64,000 nt of DNA from Climacium dendroides (taxonomy: Eukaryota; Streptophyta; Bryopsida; Hypnales; Climaciaceae). Under the pieces are notes generated by a model that was given only the letters and a program-made list of their open reading frames with translations, made no database searches and had not been told where the DNA came from. The stretch is from contig OX467091.1 in NCBI GenBank assembly GCA_950106755.1, forward strand, positions 14,587,538-14,651,537. The letters are read 5' to 3'. This document shows, in pieces, positions 57,321 to 64,000 of the stretch. The first letter of the stretch is position 1. Each line of letters begins with the position of its first letter. Position numbers and translations under genes: made by a program.

Positions 57321-57875
57321 TATTCCACGTAGGATTTTTTTGTTTGCTCGAGCAACTCAAGAAAAAGTCAAGACCCTTCTATGATAGTCAAAGTATACGC
57401 CATGTTGGCATACTATGGCTAAATATGGGTATTTATATCCTTCAATTCATATGACTGCCAATATGATTGATGTCTGAAGCGATTACTTCTAAACTACTAG
57501 AGTCAGTTATATTCCAAGTCATCTACAGTGATTTCTGGCTTTTTGCGTGAGTCATATTTTTTGATTTTACGACTCACTGTAGTCATATTTTGCAGTCATA
57601 AAACACTACTTTTGTTGTAGTGTCAGGGCTTCTTTTTAAAGACTTCACAATAAACTATTGTAAATCATTGCACATAGTACATTTTGTAAACGAACTTTCA
57701 ACAAACTCAATAGAGACATTGTTGAAGTGCTCCTTCTTGAGTCTACTGATAGTAGACTAGCTAACGAGGGACAAACTATAATAATAATTCAACTGCACAT
57801 CCACAATTATTATGCTTCAGCATCGATTTGAGAAAGGAAGGAATGCAAACAATAAACAATTCTCAAGAAGAATGA

Positions 57876-58271
57876 TCATGAGATCTCACGATCATTGGTA
57901 CCATTAGGAGATCTTCCAATCAATAAAAGCAATGATTGGAAACTAGGAGCACTACCTCGTTGGCATCCGCCTAGACTCGTTTCTAATTTCTTTTCACAAA
58001 CAAAAATTTGAGAGTGTTTACTCAGTTGTTCCCAAATTTGATCACCATTCTTGTCTATAATGACTTTCATAGTGCTAGTAACTTGAACTGTTTGAGTCCT
58101 CAAGTACTTAATTTCTGTATTTCTATGCATCCCTAAAATCATGTCGTTCTTGTACATCTTGATGTAATTGTGGTAAGTGGACTTGAGAATGCCGTGAATT
58201 ATATACCACGTTGTGCCATAAACATCCGTTCCATGTAGTGTGATGAATTTCCGCTTCTGATCCCCGTCCAA
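57876..58271 (-). CDS. unrecognised 131-aa open frame, probably transposon-derived
   Basis: The minus-strand frame starts MDGDQKRKFITLHGTDVYGT and contains TTWYIIHGILKSTYHNYIKM and VQVTSTMKVIIDKNGDQIWE. The composition is more balanced than the AT-rich surroundings, so it is plausibly coding or recently so. No conserved domain is recognised. Position between transposable elements suggests a transposon protein. The frame may extend upstream through a frameshift at about 58271-58320. Confidence 0.35.
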   Translation of the reverse strand: MDGDQKRKFITLHGTDVYGTTWYIIHGILKSTYHNYIKMYKNDMILGMHRNTEIKYLRTQTVQVTSTMKVIIDKNGDQIWEQLSKHSQIFVCEKKLETSLGGCQRGSAPSFQSLLLLIGRSPNGTNDREIS

Positions 58272-58504
58272 TTTGTGAAGTTGTTCTTCCGTTGAATTTC
58301 ATATTTGCAGCGGTCCTCAAATGACTTCAAGTAGTATTTCTGCCTTACCATTAGCATGGATTGTTAGTTGAAGTATTGGCAACAGAGATGCATACAACAC
58401 TTCATTGAGCTGACTTTGTGAATCTTCTCTTGTTTCATTTTATGGTCGTACTATAATTCCTTCACGTGTAGATTCAGGGGATGTACCCTTTTTTTGATGA
58501 TAGC

Positions 58505-58985
58505 ATGCAAACAAAACTTTAGACCCCTTATATACTTTTTGAATTCTAAATTAAATTAAATGAAAAAATATGAATAGATTTTTCTACTTTGAAAGTTTAT
58601 ATTTTGAATTATTGATATTTTTATTTGTTAATAATAATTAGTTACAAATTTTTGAAGTAAAAAGATACATTATAGAACTAAAAAATAACCTTCACACCCC
58701 TATACTATATAAGAAAAAATTGTTTAAAAAATGAACAAAAAATTCCTAAAAATAATTCTCTATTGAAAGTTCATTTTGAGTTGAATATTGATGCAATGGT
58801 CATCTAAATGTGTTCTCTAAAAATATTTGAGTTAAAAAAAACATGCCATTTTAGTGCATTTTTAACCTTTTCTAGAAATCATTCCATATTTTATTTGAGT
58901 TTGAGATTTGGGGAGTAGAATCCTATAGTCATTAGTAAACAATGCTCAAAATTTGAAGTTAAAATTATAGTTTATTAGAAACCAC
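58505..58985. repeat. dispersed ~480-bp AT-rich repeat, copy 2 (inverted)
   Basis: Reverse complement of 7170-7640, with matching words such as TTAATAATAATTAGTTACAAA, ACACCCCTATACTATATAAG and AAATTATAGTTTATTAG. No coding capacity. Confidence 0.7.
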
Positions 58986-59469
58986 TTATTCACACGTGGT
59001 TTATTGTAGTAGAACTAAGTGCACCCTCCGAGTACAAAATTGATAAAGGCTTTATAGTTAGCTTCTTTGAAAAGTCCTAGTACTAAGTTTTCTAGATAAA
59101 TCTTTGTTATAAACATCTTCATATTTGATAACATGAACCATGATTGGACATTGAGGCCTAAAATTGGTTGATAGATGACTTTCAAAATAAGCATAGATAC
59201 AAAGAATGTACGTATTGTATTTGAATAGTACCTTGGCAATAAGTCCTAACTTTTGAGGGTTGCCTTTACATGTCAATAAGTCTTATTTAAAATTGAATCT
59301 ATATTATTTAGAATTTTGGATTATTTGTTTTGTCACAAATCTCATCCTCCATAATGATTTTTTTTTAATGAAAATCAATATTTTGTATTTTTCTGTATTT
59401 CTTATGGATTCTAAACCCAATTTTACAATATTTGAAAAATAAAATTTAGGTCTCTATAGTGCAAAAATT
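58986..59469. other. AT-rich intergenic DNA
   Basis: A minus-strand frame at 59276-59015 is open over two overlapping short reading frames but matches no family. Nothing else is supported. Confidence 0.4.
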
Positions 59470-60960
59470 TGAAACCAAGAGAATTCAAAGTATGTTAATA
59501 TTGTTTCAAACTTTTATAAAAATCTTCTTCTATTTTCATTCCAAACATTATAACCTACAATCTATGTAGTCAATATTATTTACCATACATTCACCTAGTA
59601 GTGAAAAGTCTAGCCAAGAAGTCTAAATCCTACTATTGAATCTGCAAACTAATTATGTTTCCTATTTTTCTCTTCATACTAGATTTGACAATTTTGAAAT
59701 GGCTTATGGTGACTGAATCCTAATCATGAAGCTTTAGGGATTACAACATAGATATATCATTCATATAGTATTCAAGAAGGTGAAGAAGCTACAAAATCCT
59801 TGCCTCATTGTTTATCCTATTACTTGTAATGATGACTAGCAACCTACACCTTGCACTAAAAGCATAGTATTTTCTTTAGTTTGCCAAAGTGTGTCTAAGA
59901 TTGTTTCCAGTTTTACATGAAAATGTGTAATGATGAATATATGATCTTCTAAATGAATCAATTTGTGTCAACATGTGGTTTCAATGTGCACTTTGTATAA
60001 TAGACTAGCTTGAACTTGTACTAGGAGGTGAATTTCAGTAAGGTTTTTGTAATGATATCAATTTTTTATCATGATTTTTTAAGAGTCATGTAAGAGGTGT
60101 AGTAATTTGTTTGTTTCCAAGGATATGAATTGTATTTTTATTAGACCTTAAGTGGAAAAAAAGATATATTGTCCTAAGCACAAAATTAAGGAATTCAAGG
60201 GCTACAAAAACATGTGAAAGAATTTATTTTTTAAGAAAAGAATTGTCTAAGTTTGAAGAAGAGGTCAAAAACTATATTTGAGGAGAATATTCATTCATTC
60301 AATGATGCCAAGTAATGTGAAACTCTATAAACACTTTTGTTTTGCAAATAATTATAAAATTTGGTAGAAAAAATCACATGTATTGTCTTTTATATAATCC
60401 AAATTTCAAAAATTTCAAAACAAAAAAATTTCAAAATTTGGATTTTAAAAAATTACTTGTAATTTATTCATCACAATTTAATTTGGGATTTTTCAATTTG
60501 ATATAAGAATTATTAGCAATTCAGTTTTTTGTTTTGTCTTATACATGGTCTCATACATCTTCCTATTTAAGGATTTCTAAATGAATGGAACTAAGTTCTT
60601 TATTTCATTTTGTTACTCCTTTGAATTATCATTTAAATTTTATAATATAATAGAAAAAATTCAATTTAATCTTTGTAATGCAAATTAAAAATTTAAGCAA
60701 TGTATGTTCAAAGTTTATTGATTATGTTAAGAACCTTACAAAAACATCTTTTTTACTTCAATATTATAATCTTTTAATTTGTAGGATTAATGTAATAAAA
60801 AAAAATTCATACATTCTCCTAGTAATGTAAAACAAGATTTTAATTTTGAATCCCAAAACTATCTTTTTTCTTACTTTTTTCTTTGTTTTGGAAATAGAAA
60901 TTATTTATTAGATAATCATATTATGACCATTTGAGCATTAACCCCCAAAGAACAATTGTC
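59470..60960 (+). repeat. dispersed ~1.1-1.5-kb repeat, copy 2
   Basis: Homologous in the same orientation to 46150-47330. It contains about 250 extra bases after about 60180. Both copies end near a run of GTTAATCC/ATTAACCCC-like text. Confidence 0.6.
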
Positions 60961-61209
60961 CATCAAAATGACAATTGAAACTTCAAGTACTAAGTTTTTA
61001 TGAAGTCAATTTTCGTTAAACGTTTACAAAATTTTGACACAAGATGTGATCATGTACCCCTTTAGTGCAAATATAATTTTTTTCTTATTGGATGTTCAAT
61101 CAAAAGTTATGTTGCTCCAATTAGGGTAATACAACAATTTGTGCATCTTTGGGGCATCTTTTGCTAAAACACTCATCAACTTTTGGAATTTGACATGTAC
61201 AATTAAAGG

Positions 61210-63090
61210 TTTTTGACTACGTATTCACCAAAAACACTCCAAAACTACCATTTCCAATACAAGTATCAAATTTAGAAAAACAAAAAAATTGTAATTTCTT
61301 GTAGTATGTTGGTTTAAGAAGATGTGGGAAAATTTTCTAAAATTTCCATCATTTAGATTGCAAGATATTAGTGTTTGAAATGATAAAATCCATTCTTTGG
61401 CCTTGCAAAAAATCGAGCAGTTGCACTTCACAAGGTCATATTTGTTTGAAACAATGTCCAAAATGGTGGTTCTTTTTTGAATTCATTCTTCAAGGCAAGT
61501 TGGCTACATGCTTGAAAATTCTTAGATCATTTGGAATTTTATAACACGTGTAGGAAAAAATAATAAATAGAAAGAAGTAGAGAAATTATTTAAAATATTA
61601 AATTGTTTAGTATTTATTTATGGAATTGAAAAATGTCAATCCCAATGGTTGTAATGTTGTAATAAATAGACTACATCTACTATTTTTTATTTTTTTTCAA
61701 AAATACTAAAAATTGAATTAAATAAGGGACTTTAAAGTTTATTTTAGAGTAGAGATTCTGTAACTACCTACAAACTAAAACTCTTCATATTTTTCATCTC
61801 ATTAATCGAAATGGAATTATTTAAAGATTTCCACATATATATGAATCTAGACAATCAAATCAATTTTTTATTTTTCTAAAAGTATTTTTAAAGAAGTTTT
61901 TCATCTACCGGACTACTTGATAAGCACTAAAAACTACATATCATACAATAACTTTTTGACCATATAGTCAAAAGTTATAAAAATTGTTGGGACTTAAAGC
62001 TACTCTTTGGATACATGTTGTGTGAAAATTTCAAAGGAAAAAAAATTTCATTGATAGTGAGTTGCCCCAAATTGCTATGTTGCAAAAATAAAATAGAATT
62101 AGAATTTTAGGGATTAAACACATGGATTGATGTGCAATCTAACAAAATTCAATCAAATACATGGATTAATGTATTTAATGAACTCTAATGTGTTAATGGA
62201 ATGATATGTTGGATATACATTAGATTCAGGTTGTTCATCAACTACTAATGTATTTCATAAACTTTGATGTATATCCAATTGTATTAATCCCTAAAGTTCA
62301 TTGACTATGTTTTCACTAAAAACACTCCAAAAATGCCATTTCTAATACAAGTATCAAATTTTGGAAGGAAAATATTTATAGACACCTGTAACCACAAAAT
62401 CTTGTAGAAAGTTGGTTTGAGAAGATGTGGAAATAATATCATAAATTTTCATCATATAGATTGCAAGATATTAGCATTTGCAGTGTCTAAAATCCCTTTT
62501 TTGGCCTTGTGATAAATTGAGGAGCTACACTTCACAAGGTCACACTTATAAGAAAAAATGTCCAAAATGATGTTGATTCTTTGGATTCATTCTTCAAAGC
62601 AAGTTAGCTACATGCTTGAAAATTTTTAGATCATTTGGAATTGTACAATATATAGAAAAAATAATAAGTAATAGAAAATGATAAAAAAAAATTAAAAGAT
62701 AATTAAGAATTTGGTTATGGAATTAAAAAATGCCAATTCCAATGGTTGAAATGTTATAATAAACAATCTACATCTTATGATTTTATTTATCTATACATCC
62801 TATAAAAAATATTGAAAATTGAATTAAATAATGAACCTCAAAGTTTATTTTGGAGTAGAAAATTTATAAATATGTGCAAAGTAAAACTCCTCATAACTGT
62901 CATCTCATTAATAAAAATGGAATGATTCAAAGCTTTTCATGTATATATAAATCTAGAGAACCAAGTTCAAATTTTTGTTTCTAAAAATAATAATTTTTTT
63001 ATTTGCCTAGAACTGCCCTGATTGAGAAAAGAAACCACATATAATATAATAACTTTTTAATCATATAGTCAAAAGGGTGGTTGCAAAAAA
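61210..63090 (+). repeat. two direct copies of a ~1.08-kb repeat
   Basis: Copy 1 starts near 61220 (CACCAAAAACACTCCAAAACT) and copy 2 near 62300 (CACTAAAAACACTCCAAAAAT). Both contain CAAGTATCAAATTT, GTTGGTTT(A/G)AGAAGATGTGG, TAGATTGCAAGATATTAG, CACTTCACAAGGTCA and TCATATAGTCAAAAG. Copy 1 extends to about 62295. No open frames of note. Confidence 0.8.
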
Positions 63091-64000
63091 GACTAAACAA
63101 TTTTAGTAGCATTTTGCCCAAACTGTAGTTTTTGCCCTAAGTATTATAAGAACTATGAGTACTATGAAATAGAACAATCTTAAGCATTGATCTCAAAAAT
63201 CAACGGCTACTAGTATTGTTGACTGCTTGCAAGTACTAAAAAAGTACTATTTCATAAAGAAAAAAAAAAGACAATTGGTTTCAGAAAATAGATACAACTA
63301 GGTATTAATTAGTAATAATTAGAAAAACATGAACAAAAAAAACTAAAAATTGGCCACTTGTAAAAACTTAATAGTGATCACATTCCACCAAAAATGGAAG
63401 TCAAAACCATCTTCAATGTTCAAAAGTGGGTGCTCAATGGAGCCCTATATGTATGAATATGGAAGCCATAAATTTATGTATTTTTAGATTTCTTTTAGTA
63501 GGCACATTTTCCCCTATTGTGAAAATAGACCACAAAAATTTCAGTTCTATATCATTAATTTTGGGTGCTCCCTAGTATTGAAATCCCCTAAACCTCAAAT
63601 TGTGACAAATTAGCAATTGACTTTTAAATATAAAATGATTTTAAAAAAGTTCTCAAAAAATAAGGAATATAATTACATTGAAGTTAACCATCTCCAATAA
63701 AAATTTCAAATTCATCAAATTCTATCATCAAAAGTTCTACCAGAAAACAACTCTATCACTTTGAATGTAATACAAAATAGGATTGGTCTTTCTTGCAATT
63801 ACCCAAAAGTTATAAAAATTATTCGGCTTTACAACTACTCCTTGTACCCATATTTTGTAAAAAATTCAATTAAAAGAAATAAAAACTCCATTTATAGTGA
63901 AGTGCCCAAAATCGCTATGCTGTTGAAAAACACAGCTTGGGCCTTTAGGGATTAAATACATCAAAGTTGATTAATAACCCGACTCAATTAGATACACATT
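63090..64000. other. AT-rich DNA with a partial third repeat copy
   Basis: 63790-63960 resembles the end of unit 1 (61965-62125): CAAAAGTTATAAAAATT, TATAGTGA(A/G)(T/G)TGCCC and TTTAGGGATTAAA. A third, diverged unit of the direct repeat array is likely. No gene is seen. Confidence 0.45.

Larger units (their letters stand above)
55363..57622. mobile_element. chimeric CACTA-ended element with hairpin array
   Basis: The left end CACTATAAGAAAATGATAG belongs to the ACATC-rich family seen at 44897-46123. The right end, CAGTCATAAAACACTAC...TTGTAGTG, belongs to the TATGACT family seen at 29270-31594. The homology switch lies near 56345-56420, just after a cassette copy at 56292-56341. The flanks (TAT and TCA) do not match. 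It is either a recombinant element or a truncated nested insertion. Confidence 0.65.

Overview
The window is eukaryotic and comes from a plant nuclear genome. Small gene islands with spliced genes of moderate GC sit in very AT-rich, repeat-filled DNA. Gene content (a plastid-targeted PSB33-type thylakoid protein, plant NRPB7, a Kir-like potassium channel, and a kinase with a helical N-terminal region of a type I associate with mosses) suggests a land plant, most likely a bryophyte or other seedless plant. That placement is inference.

Five protein-coding genes can be assembled exon by exon with consistent phase, apart from the single-exon kinase: (1) NRPB7, RNA polymerase II subunit 7, minus, 975-3378, six coding exons, 177 aa; (2) a secreted SMP-30/gluconolactonase-like beta-propeller, plus, 12787-15006, eight exons, about 416 aa, with a TATA box and an apparent GC-AG intron; (3) a PSB33/LIL8-like protein with a degenerate Rieske fold, minus, 16065-18837, three exons, 298 aa, convergent with gene 2; (4) an inward-rectifier (Kir-like) channel homologue, plus, 34335-38078, nine exons, about 574 aa, whose selectivity-filter position reads TTFGG instead of the usual TIGYG/TVGYG; (5) a protein kinase in one long exon, plus, 42566-44281, 571 aa.

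The rest is largely mobile DNA. At 6.3-10.1 kb lies a decayed PIF/Harbinger element: a Myb/SANT-like ORF1 on plus and a transposase on minus, with four small CACTA-ended foldback elements nested in or beside the transposase, each with a matching 3-bp target duplication. At 22.3-28.6 kb lies a dead Ty3/gypsy chromovirus on minus (LTRs, CCHC, protease, RT, RNase H, integrase, chromodomain). Large non-autonomous CACTA-ended elements occupy 29270-31594, 44897-46123, 49821-51021, 52190-52985 and 55363-57622. A gag-like degenerate gene at 47.9-51.2 kb is split by one of them. The last 6 kb holds dispersed and tandem repeats and no supported gene.

The strongest novelty candidates are: a roughly 50-bp cassette shared by at least four CACTA-ended elements with otherwise different sequences, plus one further locus, often as an inverted pair; 38-bp tandem units, each a small hairpin, filling one CACTA-type family; the divergent pore of the Kir-like channel; and a GC-rich island followed by a three-copy tandem repeat that runs into the channel gene's leader. 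Coordinates of splice sites and repeat edges were read by eye.
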